From positions 310,001 to 374,000 of the forward strand of contig NZ_JBNPEO010000002.1 of the NCBI RefSeq assembly GCF_050490315.1: 64,000 nucleotides of DNA, written 5' to 3'. Source of the DNA: JBNPEO01 sp050490315. Lineage in GTDB: Bacteria > Actinomycetota > Actinomycetes > Actinomycetales > Micrococcaceae. The translations under genes and the position numbers were made by a program. Below the pieces are notes generated by a model. That model was given only the letters and a program-made list of their open reading frames with translations, searched no databases and was not told the DNA's origin. Shown here in pieces: positions 24,892 through 33,653 of the stretch (position 1 is the stretch's first letter; every line of letters starts with the position of its first letter).

Positions 24892-25874
24892 TACTGTGCT
24901 TTCACTTCGGTGTTTTGCGGCCAAATCGCCGTTGCGTATCGCACTTCAGGATCGGTGCTGGTAGCCAAGGCTGTACGGACGTTGAAAGTCCAAGCCTCTG
25001 GAAGCTGCATGAGCGCATGTGCCGCGGCCAGCCGTACTGCTGGAACCGCATCGTTCATTGCACGGTGAAAAAGTGGCTGAATGGCTGCGCTGCCATGTAA
25101 CTGCCCCAGCGAACGGGCCGCGGCTTGACGCACCAATGCATCTGAGTCACCCAACAGCGTTATGAGCCGAGAGGCCGCACCGGGGCTCTGCAAGTAACCA
25201 GCCAATTGGGCGGTGGTACGCCGGACGGCAGCGTCTGGATCCGTAAAGCCGTCGTCAATAGCTGTTCCTGAGTGCTCGGCGAGGTTCAACAGAGCCGAGG
25301 CGGCCACTGTGGTTGGCACACCTGAATCGCTTCTAAGCGCGTTCAGCAACGGCCTAACGGCACTGGGGTTTCCCGTACGGCCCAAAGCACGGACTGCCAC
25401 AATCCGAACTTCAACATCCGGGTCTACGGCAAGGTCCAATAACGGCGCAAGGCTTTGCGGCCCAGCTGTTAGACCCAAGACTTCAGCGGCCCGTGCACGT
25501 ACCACCGCATCCCTAGCATCTGCGTCCTTAACGGCGCGGTCGATGGTTCCACAGGCTTCAAGCAATTGGGTCAGAGACTCGGCGGCCTCGCCTTGGACTT
25601 CCACAAGAAGTCCCAAAATCGTTTTCTCTGCTGCAGCCCTTTCCGCCCTGCCGTGGGAGTTTAACTCCCGAGCAAAGGACTCAACTTCGTCCGGCTCAGC
25701 AACCGTTGCCTGCAGGATCAGCGAACGCGTCCGCTGCTCAAGCGCGGCAGCCCGCCGCGCGGTCAACTTTCGCGTGACTCGCAAGAGAACAAGGAGCAGA
25801 AACACTGCTGCTGTTGCTGCGGTACTTCCCACCAAAACCGCTACGACCACGGGGCCGGCCAGTAATGTCTGCAC
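24891..25874 (-). CDS. Membrane-anchored HEAT-repeat protein
   Basis: 327 residues. One N-terminal transmembrane helix (VVVAVLVGSTAATAAVFLLL, about residues 9-28), a basic charged helix (34-60), then about five to six HEAT-like repeats (roughly 110-320), recognisable from recurring A-x-x-A-L-G-x-L and D-P-D/D-x-x-V-R units such as DPDVEVRIVAVRALG, DALVRQAAARSLGQL and VPAVRLAAAHALMQL. HEAT arrays are protein-binding scaffolds. The gene is two bases from the receiver gene upstream and overlaps the GT2 synthase gene downstream, so the scaffold most likely links receiver and synthase at the inner membrane. No catalytic motif is seen. Confidence 0.8.
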   Translation of the reverse strand: MQTLLAGPVVVAVLVGSTAATAAVFLLLVLLRVTRKLTARRAAALEQRTRSLILQATVAEPDEVESFARELNSHGRAERAAAEKTILGLLVEVQGEAAESLTQLLEACGTIDRAVKDADARDAVVRARAAEVLGLTAGPQSLAPLLDLAVDPDVEVRIVAVRALGRTGNPSAVRPLLNALRSDSGVPTTVAASALLNLAEHSGTAIDDGFTDPDAAVRRTTAQLAGYLQSPGAASRLITLLGDSDALVRQAAARSLGQLHGSAAIQPLFHRAMNDAVPAVRLAAAHALMQLPEAWTFNVRTALATSTDPEVRYATAIWPQNTEVKAQ

Positions 25875-25876
25875 GT

Positions 25877-26245
25877 TTAGTTTCGTGCTATCAGCGCGTT
25901 TACCCGGACTAACAACTCACGTGGACTGAATGGTTTGGCTACATAGTCATCGGCACCAACAGCAAATCCCACTTCAATGTCACGTTCTTGAGTACGCGCC
26001 GTCAGCAATAAAACTGGTGTGGTGATTTCTGCGTTTCGCATGGCACGCAGCACGTCGATTCCGGACATTCCAGGCATCATCACGTCAAGAACGACGGCGT
26101 CGAACTCACCTGTGGAGGCGCTTTCCAGTCCACTAATACCGTCGTGCGCCGAGGTGACGAGATAGCCTGCCGATTCGAGCTTGATTCCCACCAAATCACG
26201 GATGTCCGCGTCATCGTCGACCACAAGAACTTTCTTGCCTGACAT
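25877..26245 (-). CDS. Receiver-only response regulator
   Basis: 122 residues from ATG 26245, chosen because it opens with the standard receiver strand (KKVLVVDDDADIR); an in-frame ATG at 26287 would add 14 unrelated residues. Phospho-acceptor Asp54 (VVLDVMMPGM), the switch Thr (LLLTART) and Lys (AKPFSP) are all present. There is no DNA-binding or enzymatic output domain, so it should act through protein contact, like CheY or Spo0F. It is first in an operon with the HEAT protein and the GT2 synthase. The likely kinase is encoded at 21756-23450. Regulation of glycan synthesis by contact with the HEAT protein or synthase is inference. Confidence 0.88.
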   Translation of the reverse strand: MSGKKVLVVDDDADIRDLVGIKLESAGYLVTSAHDGISGLESASTGEFDAVVLDVMMPGMSGIDVLRAMRNAEITTPVLLLTARTQERDIEVGFAVGADDYVAKPFSPRELLVRVNALIARN

Positions 26246-26373
26246 GTTGTACAACCCACTTCGTTTCGGCAACCCCCACGGTTGCATACGCTGAAATTCT
26301 AACGTGTACGGTGCGAGGTAGCACGGCGACTATCGGCAAGCGTGGGATCGCATTGGCCCGGTAGGCTGTTTAG

Positions 26374-26874
26374 GTGTCTTCTTCTCCTCGTTACCCCCGT
26401 GCTGTTTCTCTTTTTGCTGTAGGCAGTCTGCTCGCGGCAGGGACTCTATCGGCTTGCTCACCAACAGTGAACGTTACTGCTGCCAAAGATGCTGCCAACC
26501 CCGAATGCGCCAAAATGATGGTGGCCTTGCCGGACACACTGGGGGATCAAAAGCTGCGTGCTACCAATGCGCAAGCGACCGCTGCCTGGGGTGATCCGTC
26601 CCAGGTTGTTCTTCGCTGTGGGGTCAATCCCCCTGGTCCCACCACTGATCGTTGTGTAACAGTCAATGGCGTGGATTGGGTCATCAAAGAGGGTAACCCA
26701 GCATGGACACTCACCACTTTTGGTCGCGTTCCAGCGACGGAGATTTTGATGGATCCGAACAAGATCAGTTCTGCTACCGTTTTGGCCGAGTTAGCAGCAC
26801 CAGCGGCCAAGATTCCGGCAGGCAACAAGTGCGTTGGTCAAGAGGATCTTCAGAACTTACCCACTACTAAGTAG
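26374..26874 (+). CDS. DUF3515 family lipoprotein
   Basis: 166 residues from GTG 26374. An N-terminal signal with lipobox LSAC (Cys at about residue 28) marks it as a lipoprotein. The mature part has CAKMMVALP, WGDPSQVVLRCGV and FGRVPATEILMDP, the pattern of DUF3515, a small actinobacterial family of unknown function usually encoded beside ddl. It converges on ddl with a 21-bp gap. It is divergent from the response regulator operon. Family is secure; function unknown. Confidence 0.85.
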   Translation: MSSSPRYPRAVSLFAVGSLLAAGTLSACSPTVNVTAAKDAANPECAKMMVALPDTLGDQKLRATNAQATAAWGDPSQVVLRCGVNPPGPTTDRCVTVNGVDWVIKEGNPAWTLTTFGRVPATEILMDPNKISSATVLAELAAPAAKIPAGNKCVGQEDLQNLPTTK

Positions 26875-26895
26875 GTGCTCCAGTCAGTAGGAACT

Positions 26896-28047
26896 CTAGC
26901 GTAGGCCGGTCTTGCGCTCTAGCGCCAAAGCAATGAGCTCATCAATGAGGTCTGGGTAATTCATTCCACTAGCGGCCCACATCTGCGGGTACATACTCTT
27001 GGGAGTAAAACCGGGCATCGTATTGATCTCATTGATGATGAACTCCCCGTCCTCGGTATAGAAAAAGTCCACTCGGCTGAGCCCTTCAGCGCCTACAGCG
27101 TCGAACGCCTGCGATGCGAGCTCGCGAACGCGTGCAATGGCAGCATCTGGCAAGTCGGCAGGGCAGCTGAGGGCAGCTGCATTGTCCACGTATTTTGCTT
27201 CAAAATCGTAGAAGCTATGCGCGCCGGTAGTAACGGCAATTTCCCCCGGAAGGGAAGCTCGTGGCGCGTCAGTTCCTCGGCCCTCTAGGACTGCACACTC
27301 AATCTCACGGCCCACAATTCCGGCTTCAATGACCAATTTGGGATCGTGCTCCCGAGCCTGTGCAATTGCCTGGTCCAGCTCTTGAAGTGAATCAACTTTG
27401 GAAATTCCCATACTTGACCCGGCTCTAGCCGGCTTCACAAACACCGGAAAACCTAACGCCTCAACCTGAGCTCGAACCGCTGCTGGATCGTTGGTCCACT
27501 GACGGTCTGTGACGGCCACATAAGGTCCAACCTTCAGACCGGCTGCTTCGAAGACCACTTTCATAAAGTGCTTGTCCATACCCACAGCTGATGCCAGCAC
27601 ACCGGAGCCAACGTAGCGTGTATCCGAAAGCTCAAGAAGTCCCTGAATTGTTCCGTCTTCACCAAAGGGCCCATGAAGGAGCGGGAAAACTACGTCCACC
27701 GTTCCCAGCTCAACCGGGACTTCATTGGGCGCGGCAACAATAAGTTGGTGCTCTCCACCAATTTCAGCCAGCGCCACCGTTTTGTCTGATGCCAAAACTT
27801 CGGGCGCCGCACCAGCCGCCAGTGACATGCTGCTGAGGTCCTCGTTAACAAGTACCCATTGCCCACTCTTAGCGATGCCGATTGGCACAACGTCGTACTT
27901 GTCCCGGTCAATGGCGCCGAGTACGCCCGCTGCCGTGACACAGCTAACGCCGTGTTCGCTTGAGCGTCCTCCGAAGAGGACAGCGACGCGCGGTTTGTTG
28001 GGATTGCTCACAAGATTTCCATTCATGTTTTCAGCGAACACGGGCAC
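26896..28047 (-). CDS. ddl: D-alanine--D-alanine ligase
   Basis: 383 residues (start ATG 28047, or ATG 28026). ATP-grasp enzyme that joins two D-Ala residues for peptidoglycan precursors in the cytoplasm. Seen are VLFGGRSSEHGVSC (N-terminal substrate loop), HGPFGEDGTIQGLLE, KHFMKVVFEAAG, FVKPARAGSSMGIS, REIECAVLEG and the C-terminal INEINTMPGFTPKSMYP metal/ATP site. Length fits the actinobacterial form. It lies 2 bp after gpsA, an adjacency common in actinobacteria, and is probably cotranscribed with murA-plsC-gpsA upstream. All key residues appear intact. Confidence 0.95.
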   Translation of the reverse strand: MPVFAENMNGNLVSNPNKPRVAVLFGGRSSEHGVSCVTAAGVLGAIDRDKYDVVPIGIAKSGQWVLVNEDLSSMSLAAGAAPEVLASDKTVALAEIGGEHQLIVAAPNEVPVELGTVDVVFPLLHGPFGEDGTIQGLLELSDTRYVGSGVLASAVGMDKHFMKVVFEAAGLKVGPYVAVTDRQWTNDPAAVRAQVEALGFPVFVKPARAGSSMGISKVDSLQELDQAIAQAREHDPKLVIEAGIVGREIECAVLEGRGTDAPRASLPGEIAVTTGAHSFYDFEAKYVDNAAALSCPADLPDAAIARVRELASQAFDAVGAEGLSRVDFFYTEDGEFIINEINTMPGFTPKSMYPQMWAASGMNYPDLIDELIALALERKTGLR

Positions 28048-28049
28048 TA

Positions 28050-29123
28050 CTACTGGCTGACTTCTGATTTGAGTTCCCTCGAAAGCAACCGAGGGCCTAG
28101 CTCTTCTACTGGCAACCGGCCAGCAAGAACTTCAACCACTGCTGCAGTGATGGGCATGTCAATGCCGTGTTTCAACGCTAACTCAAACACGGCCTCAGCC
28201 GACTTGGTACCCTCGGCGGTTTGCGTCATTTGCTCTGCAAGCTCATCTTGAGAAAGTCCCTCGCCCAGCAGCCGGCCAGCGGTGTGGTTCCGTGAAAGTG
28301 GAGAGGAACAGGTTGCCACCAAGTCTCCCAAACCGGCTAGGCCGGCCATGGTTTGAGCGTGGCCACCCAGCGCCAGCGCAAGCCGTGATGTCTCAGCCAA
28401 GCCTCTTGTGATCACGGAGGCCTTTGTGTTGTCTCCCATGCGGCGGCCCTCGCAGATACCAACAGCAAGCGCAATGATATTTTTGACGATTCCCCCAATT
28501 TCTACACCCACCACGTCGGTGCTGGTGTACGGGCGGAAATATGGCGCAGTGCACAACGTCGCCAACCGGTGAGCCAGATTCTCGTCCTCGCAAGCCACCA
28601 CTGAGGCGGTCGGTTCACAGCGGGCGATTTCCATAGCCAAATTTGGGCCGGAGATCACTGCTACACGCTGAGCGTCTATACCAAGCTCGTCAACAATGAC
28701 TTCACTCATTCGCGCATCAGTCCCCCGTTCCAGCCCCTTCATCAGGGAAACTACAACGGCCCCGGACGCTAACAACGGTTTCCAGATCCGAAGTTGAGCT
28801 CGCAACGATTGAGCGGGGACGGCCAGCACAACGATGCCCGCACCATCAAGAACCTCCGCAATATCAGCTGAGGCACTGATGTTGCTTGGGAGTTGAGTGT
28901 CCTTGAGGTACTGCTGATTAGTGTGTTCGGAGTTAATCTCTGCGGCAATATCTGGCCGTCGCGCCCACAACTGAACTTCTCGAGTGGCCCCGGCACTGAG
29001 TGCAGCATCACCCAGAACTTTCGCGAAGGTAGTTCCCCAGGAACCGGCACCAAGCACCGCGACTTTAGCTACGCCGTCGTTCACCACTGTGTGGTTTCCT
29101 TGCACAGGCTGTGCAGGGCTCAT
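28050..29123 (-). CDS. gpsA: Glycerol-3-phosphate dehydrogenase [NAD(P)+]
   Basis: 357 residues. Reduces dihydroxyacetone phosphate to sn-glycerol-3-phosphate for phospholipid synthesis. Rossmann motif VAVLGAGSWGTTFAKVL near the N-terminus, NSEHTNQQYL, SLMKGLE, SGPNLAMEIA, GGIVKNIIALAVGICEG with the catalytic Lys, and AGLGDLVATC/SRNHTAGRLL are all present. The start overlaps the plsC stop (ATGA). The pairing with an acyltransferase that uses the product directly, or one step later, is metabolically sensible. Confidence 0.95.
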   Translation of the reverse strand: MSPAQPVQGNHTVVNDGVAKVAVLGAGSWGTTFAKVLGDAALSAGATREVQLWARRPDIAAEINSEHTNQQYLKDTQLPSNISASADIAEVLDGAGIVVLAVPAQSLRAQLRIWKPLLASGAVVVSLMKGLERGTDARMSEVIVDELGIDAQRVAVISGPNLAMEIARCEPTASVVACEDENLAHRLATLCTAPYFRPYTSTDVVGVEIGGIVKNIIALAVGICEGRRMGDNTKASVITRGLAETSRLALALGGHAQTMAGLAGLGDLVATCSSPLSRNHTAGRLLGEGLSQDELAEQMTQTAEGTKSAEAVFELALKHGIDMPITAAVVEVLAGRLPVEELGPRLLSRELKSEVSQ

Positions 29124-29896
29124 TCTGTTGCTCCCGGCTTTGTGGCGCGTTGATTCTCGCCTCGATCACCAACCCTGCCGTGGGCGCTTTGGCCGTGTTG
29201 TGCTGGATCCCAGCGTTCCTCCGGTGCTTTCTCGCCGCGCAGTTCCTCGAGTAATACTGTGATGGCGTCCATGATCTTTTCAGTGGCCGCAGCGAGTGTG
29301 GCTTTGTCCATGGGCTGGCCTTGGAACTCACTAAGATCTACGGGGTCACCCACCAAAACGCGCGAAGTCTTGCGTGGAAAAACATGAAGACGCTTGCCAT
29401 AACGCGGAAACACCTCATGAGCGCCCCATTGAGCGATTGGCACCACCGGAACGCCAGTCTGCAGCGCTAGTCGAGCGGCACCTGTCTTGCCTTTCATCGG
29501 CCACAGATCGGGGTCACGGGTGAGGGTGCCCTCAGGAAAAATAACAATGGAACCGCCGCCATCAACAACTTCTTGGGCCACCGTCAAGGAACCATTAGCT
29601 CCAACCCCGGTGCGTTCGACAGGTATCTGCTTGCAACTACGCAACAGCTTGCCAAAAACCGGGACATCAAAAAGACCGGCCTTGGCTAGGAAGTGAGGCG
29701 GGCGTTTGTTGCTATAAAGCATGTGACCAACCGCCACAGGGTCTAATTCGGTGCAGTGATTCGGCACAGCAATGAAGCCACCCTCCGGTAGCTTCTCCAA
29801 GCCCACCCAGTCCTTGCTCATCAACGCGTTCATGATGGGGCGCAGGACGCCAGCCAAAAATGCGAAAGTTGCGCGGGCCGTTAACGTTTCACTCAC
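29120..29896 (-). CDS. plsC: 1-acyl-sn-glycerol-3-phosphate acyltransferase family protein
   Basis: 258 residues. The acyltransferase H-x4-D motif is NHCTELD, followed by KAGLFDVPVFGKLL, the FPEGT substrate-binding motif, and GVPVVPIAQWGAHEVFP. These are the PlsC/LPLAT blocks. It acylates lysophosphatidate to phosphatidate at the inner membrane. A charged C-terminal tail of about 30 residues is extra and probably dispensable. It sits 12 bp downstream of murA and overlaps gpsA by 4 bp. Substrate specificity within the LPLAT family is not certain. Confidence 0.88.
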   Translation of the reverse strand: MSETLTARATFAFLAGVLRPIMNALMSKDWVGLEKLPEGGFIAVPNHCTELDPVAVGHMLYSNKRPPHFLAKAGLFDVPVFGKLLRSCKQIPVERTGVGANGSLTVAQEVVDGGGSIVIFPEGTLTRDPDLWPMKGKTGAARLALQTGVPVVPIAQWGAHEVFPRYGKRLHVFPRKTSRVLVGDPVDLSEFQGQPMDKATLAAATEKIMDAITVLLEELRGEKAPEERWDPAQHGQSAHGRVGDRGENQRATKPGATE

Positions 29897-29908
29897 AGTT
29901 TTAGAACC

Positions 29909-31234
29909 CTACTTTGTGGTGGTGAGATCAAAGTCGGCGCCCAAGGCAGCCAACTTGTCCGTAAAGTGCTCATAGCCTCGGTTGATAATGTCAATGCCCG
30001 TCACCCGCGATGTACCTGTGGCGGCTAGCGCTGCGATCAGGTGGCTGAATCCCCCTCGGAGATCAGGAATGTCAATGTCAGCGCCCTTGAGCTGGACTGG
30101 ACCCGAGATCACCGCTGAGTGAAGGAAGTTTCGCTGCCCAAAGCGGCACGGAACACTGCCCAAGCATTCGCGGTGAAGCTGAATGCTTGCACCCATTCGA
30201 ATCAAGGCGTCGGTGAAACCGAATCGGTTCTCGTAGACGGTTTCGTGCACGATCGAGACGCCCTCGGCCTGGGTCAAAGCCACCACTAGCGGTTGCTGCC
30301 AGTCGGTCATAAATCCGGGGTGGACGTCCGTTTCCAGCACGAGTGGCGAAAGCTTGCCGCCCGGGTGGTAAAAACGAATCCCGTCATCGGTGATGTCCAT
30401 TCCTCCGCCTACTTTTCGGTAGGTGTTAAGGAACGTCATCATGTCCCGTTGATTGGCACCTTCAACATAGATGTCACCTTTGGTTACCAGGGCAGCAGAG
30501 GCCCAAGAAGCCGATTCGTTGCGGTCAGAAAGGGCCTTGTGCTGGTAGCCGCCGAGTTCCTTAACGCCTTCAATACGGATGGTCCGGTCCGTCTGAACGC
30601 TGATGATGGCGCCCATCTTTTGCAGAACAGCAATGAGGTCGATGATCTCCGGCTCGGTAGCCGCGCCACTAAGTTCCGTGATGCCCTCAGCCCTAGTGGC
30701 GCTGAGCAAGACCTGCTCGGTGGCACCAACGCTGGGGTAAGGCAACGAAATCTTGGTTCCCTGCAAGCCTCTAGGAGCTGAGATGTGAATCCCGCCAGGC
30801 CGCTTCTCAACCACGGCACCGAATTGGCGCAGCACATTGAGGTGATAGTCAATGGGCCGGTCGCCAATTTTGCAGCCACCAAGGTCCGGAATAAAAGCCT
30901 CACCGATCGCGTGAATCAGCGGCCCACACAACAGGATGGGGATTCGCGAGTCGCCTGCGTGAGCATCGATAGCTGAGGTCGAGGCGGTTTTGGCGTTTTT
31001 GGGATCCAAAGTGAGATCCCCTGTGGCAGAGTCCTTCACTACGGAAACGCCGTGTAGCTGCAAGAGGCTGGTAACTACTTCAACATCCTTGATCTCTGGG
31101 ACGTTGCGCAGAGTGGAGGGCTCGTTGCCGAGTAGCGCCGCGACCATCGCCTTAGGAACTAAGTTCTTCGCGCCACGCACGGAAACTTTGCCGGAAAGCG
31201 GCACGCCGCCGCGGATAGTCAGAACACTACTCAT
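29909..31234 (-). CDS. murA: UDP-N-acetylglucosamine 1-carboxyvinyltransferase
   Basis: 441 residues. Transfers enolpyruvate from PEP to UDP-GlcNAc, the first committed peptidoglycan step. N-terminal GAKNLVPKAM holds the Lys-Asn pair, GGCKIGDRP holds the catalytic Cys (Cys121), and TDWQQPLVVALTQAEG, ENRFGFTDALIRMG and DLRGGFSHLIAALAA are conserved domain 1 and 2 blocks. The Cys is kept, unlike the Asp variant of mycobacteria, so the fosfomycin target residue is intact. It probably starts the operon murA-plsC-gpsA-ddl. Confidence 0.93.
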   Translation of the reverse strand: MSSVLTIRGGVPLSGKVSVRGAKNLVPKAMVAALLGNEPSTLRNVPEIKDVEVVTSLLQLHGVSVVKDSATGDLTLDPKNAKTASTSAIDAHAGDSRIPILLCGPLIHAIGEAFIPDLGGCKIGDRPIDYHLNVLRQFGAVVEKRPGGIHISAPRGLQGTKISLPYPSVGATEQVLLSATRAEGITELSGAATEPEIIDLIAVLQKMGAIISVQTDRTIRIEGVKELGGYQHKALSDRNESASWASAALVTKGDIYVEGANQRDMMTFLNTYRKVGGGMDITDDGIRFYHPGGKLSPLVLETDVHPGFMTDWQQPLVVALTQAEGVSIVHETVYENRFGFTDALIRMGASIQLHRECLGSVPCRFGQRNFLHSAVISGPVQLKGADIDIPDLRGGFSHLIAALAATGTSRVTGIDIINRGYEHFTDKLAALGADFDLTTTK

Positions 31235-31415
31235 AGATACCAGTTCCTTACAGTCAATGGCCTCCCATACGGGCTAAGGCCTCAACCAAGCATAGAAGCT
31301 GGGGTTACCAAATCGAAACACCGCGGCCCTGCGTCGCCCAGCACCTTAGATAGGGCTCCAACCTTGGCCATTGAAATTGGCGGCTCTCCCCAGCAAATAC
31401 TCAGCATCTATGGTG

Positions 31416-31452
31416 ACAGCAGGGCCCGGAATCATATTCCGGGCCCTGCTGT
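31416..31452. terminator. Strong hairpin downstream of leuCD
   Basis: Perfect 17-bp inverted repeat (acagcagggcccggaat at 31416-31432, complement at 31436-31452) with a 3-nt centre, 6 bp beyond the leuD stop on the minus strand. No T-tract follows, so it may be a non-canonical terminator or a 3'-end stabilising hairpin. It separates leuCD from murA. Confidence 0.7.
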
Positions 31453-31458
31453 ACTCTG

Positions 31459-32058
31459 CTAGCTCTTGACCGGCAGCGTCTTCGGTTTGAACTCAGGTCG
31501 TGTGGCTTCGAAGGCGGTAATGTCCGGCTCGTGTTGGAGGGTCAGGCCGATGTCATCCAACCCTTCGAGCAAACGCCAGCGGGTGTAGTCATCTACTTTG
31601 AAGGGCGCAACAATGTTGCCGCACTCCACGGTCTGGGACACCAGGTCAACTTTGACTGCCGTTCCCGGCGCATGCTCAAGTTCTTTCCAGATCTGCTCGA
31701 TGTCCCCTTGGTCCAACTCTGCAGCCAGTAGGCCTTGCTTTCCGGAGTTGCCGCGGAAAATGTCTGCAAAGCGGGAAGACAAAACGGCTTTGAAGCCATA
31801 GTCCTTCAGTGCCCACACTGCGTGCTCGCGGGAGGACCCTGTTCCAAAGTCGGGGCCAGCAACAAGAACTGATCCCGTAGTGTACGGCTCTTGGTTGAGG
31901 ATGAAGTTTTCATCCTTACGCCAGCCAGCAAAGAGGGCGTCTTCAAAACCGGTGCGGGTGATCCGTTTGAGGTAGACGGCGGGGATGATCTGGTCAGTGT
32001 CTACGTTGCTTTGGCGCAGCGGGACGCCAACGCCGGTGTGAGTGGTGAACTTTTCCAT
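31459..32058 (-). CDS. leuD: 3-isopropylmalate dehydratase small subunit
   Basis: 199 residues from ATG 32058, preceded by CAGGAG; the frame continues upstream into leuC but that extension is not LeuD-like. With LeuC it isomerises 2-isopropylmalate to 3-isopropylmalate in leucine synthesis. The swivel-domain blocks VDTDQIIPAVYLKR, GPDFGTGSSREHAVWALKDYGFKAV (substrate-binding serines) and RGNSGKQGLL are intact. It follows leuC by 28 bp and both are transcribed from the region facing the IclR regulator. Confidence 0.94.
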   Translation of the reverse strand: MEKFTTHTGVGVPLRQSNVDTDQIIPAVYLKRITRTGFEDALFAGWRKDENFILNQEPYTTGSVLVAGPDFGTGSSREHAVWALKDYGFKAVLSSRFADIFRGNSGKQGLLAAELDQGDIEQIWKELEHAPGTAVKVDLVSQTVECGNIVAPFKVDDYTRWRLLEGLDDIGLTLQHEPDITAFEATRPEFKPKTLPVKS

Positions 32059-32086
32059 GGGAACTCCTGGTCTGTGTCTGGAAGTC

Positions 32087-33541
32087 TCAGGCGGCGTGAG
32101 ACGCAGCGCTGGCAGCGGACGTGATGGGATCCAAGTCCGACGGCGAGCTGAGCGTTCCGCGGATGGCGGTAGCGGCAGCAACCACGGGGGAAACCAAGTG
32201 GGTACGGCCGCCCTTGCCTTGACGGCCCTCAAAGTTTCGGTTGGACGTGGATGCGCACCGCTCCCCTGGTTCTAACTGATCTGGGTTCATACCCAAACAC
32301 ATCGAGCAACCGGCAAATCGCCACTCAGCGCCGAAGTCTTTGAAGACTTGGTCCAAGCCTTCGGCTTCTGCTTCGAGGCGAACCCGCGCCGAACCCGGCA
32401 CTACCAGCATCCGAATGTTGGGATCCTTTTCACGCCCACGAATAATATCCGCAGCCGCACGCAGGTCCTCAATACGAGAGTTGGTGCACGATCCCAAAAA
32501 GACAGTATCCACACGGACCGACTTCATGGGAGTACCAGGAGCCAAGTCCATGTATTGGAGAGCACGTTCTGCCGCTGCTTTGGCGTTCTCATCGCCAAAG
32601 TCTTCGGGGTTAGGAACGGATTCGGACAGCGAGACACCCTGGCCAGGGTTGGTGCCCCATGTAACAAAGGGTTCCAGTGTGTTCGCGTCGAGGTCCACTT
32701 CAACGTCAAAGACTGCGTCCGCGTCAGTGGCCAAGCTGTGCCAGTATTCAACTGCGGCATCCCACTCAGCACCAACGGGTGCGTGCGGGCGGCCCTGGAC
32801 GTAGTCATAGGTGGTCTGGTCAGGCGCCACCATGCCTGCGCGTGCACCAGCTTCGATGGACATGTTGCAGATAGTCATACGAGCTTCCATGGACAGCGCC
32901 CGAATGGCGGATCCGCGGTATTCCAGGACGTATCCCTGACCGCCGCCGGTGCCGATCTTGGCGATAACAGCCAAAATGATGTCCTTGGCTGTAACGCCCG
33001 GACGCAATGTGCCTTCGACATTGATAGCCATGGTCTTGAAAGGCTTGAGCGATAGTGTCTGGGTGGCCATCACGTGCTCCACCTCAGATGTACCAATACC
33101 CATTGCCAGCGCACCGAACGCTCCGTGGGTAGAAGTATGTGAGTCACCACAGACCACCGTCATACCCGGCTGAGTGAGCCCCAACTGGGGACCCACCACG
33201 TGAACAATGCCCTGTTCCGCGTCTCCCAAGGAGTGCAGGCGCACACCGAACTCGGCGCAGTTGTTACGCAAGGTTTGAATTTGCGTACGGCTGGTCAGAT
33301 CAGCAATGGGCTTGTCGATCTCCAAGGTAGGAGTGTTGTGATCCTCTGTGGCAATGGTGAGGTCCGGGCGGCGCAGCTTGCGCCCAGCCAAACGGAGCCC
33401 CTCGAAGGCCTGAGGTGAGGTCACTTCATGAACCAAATGAAGGTCGATGTATAGGAGATCTGGCTGAGCGTTGGCGCCCTCACCTTCGCCCTGGCGCACC
33501 ACGTGCGCGTCCCATACCTTCTGGGCCAGTGTCTTTGCCAC
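32087..33541 (-). CDS. leuC: 3-isopropylmalate dehydratase large subunit
   Basis: 484 residues from GTG 33541, preceded by GGGAG at about 6 nt. Aconitase-family iron-sulfur enzyme of leucine synthesis. VCGDSHTSTHGAFGALAMGIGTSEVEHV, GSCTNSR and FAGCSMCLGMN supply the three cluster cysteines. The C-terminus ends with SNRNFEGRQGKGGRTHL and a short Ala/Ser tail. It is divergent from the IclR regulator at 33654 and carries a shared octamer element in its upstream region. Confidence 0.95.
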   Translation of the reverse strand: MAKTLAQKVWDAHVVRQGEGEGANAQPDLLYIDLHLVHEVTSPQAFEGLRLAGRKLRRPDLTIATEDHNTPTLEIDKPIADLTSRTQIQTLRNNCAEFGVRLHSLGDAEQGIVHVVGPQLGLTQPGMTVVCGDSHTSTHGAFGALAMGIGTSEVEHVMATQTLSLKPFKTMAINVEGTLRPGVTAKDIILAVIAKIGTGGGQGYVLEYRGSAIRALSMEARMTICNMSIEAGARAGMVAPDQTTYDYVQGRPHAPVGAEWDAAVEYWHSLATDADAVFDVEVDLDANTLEPFVTWGTNPGQGVSLSESVPNPEDFGDENAKAAAERALQYMDLAPGTPMKSVRVDTVFLGSCTNSRIEDLRAAADIIRGREKDPNIRMLVVPGSARVRLEAEAEGLDQVFKDFGAEWRFAGCSMCLGMNPDQLEPGERCASTSNRNFEGRQGKGGRTHLVSPVVAAATAIRGTLSSPSDLDPITSAASAASHAA

Positions 33542-33620
33542 GGCCAGCTCCCTTCACTGCTTACGGATGTGTACTTCAACTGAACCAGCAGCACAAGATG
33601 TTTTACTAGCTCAACGATTT

Positions 33621-33640
33621 GCATCTCAGATAATGAGACG
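33621..33640. promoter_or_regulatory. Candidate operator between leuC and the IclR regulator
   Basis: TCTCA-gataa-TGAGA is a perfect inverted repeat at 33624-33638, in the divergent leuC/regulator gap. The octamer GCATCTCA at 33621-33628 recurs at 47831-47838 upstream of leuB, the other leucine gene in the window. A binding site for the adjacent IclR-type regulator is a reasonable inference. Confidence 0.5.
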
Positions 33641-33653
33641 TCAATATCATTGT

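Noticed and set aside
32059..32232. 58-residue N-terminal extension of LeuD
   Set aside because: It overlaps leuC in another frame; ATG 32058 with CAGGAG matches the family start.
33471..33653. 61-residue N-terminal extension of the IclR regulator
   Set aside because: It is antisense to the leuC start and contains the operator; the helix-turn-helix begins soon after ATG 33654.
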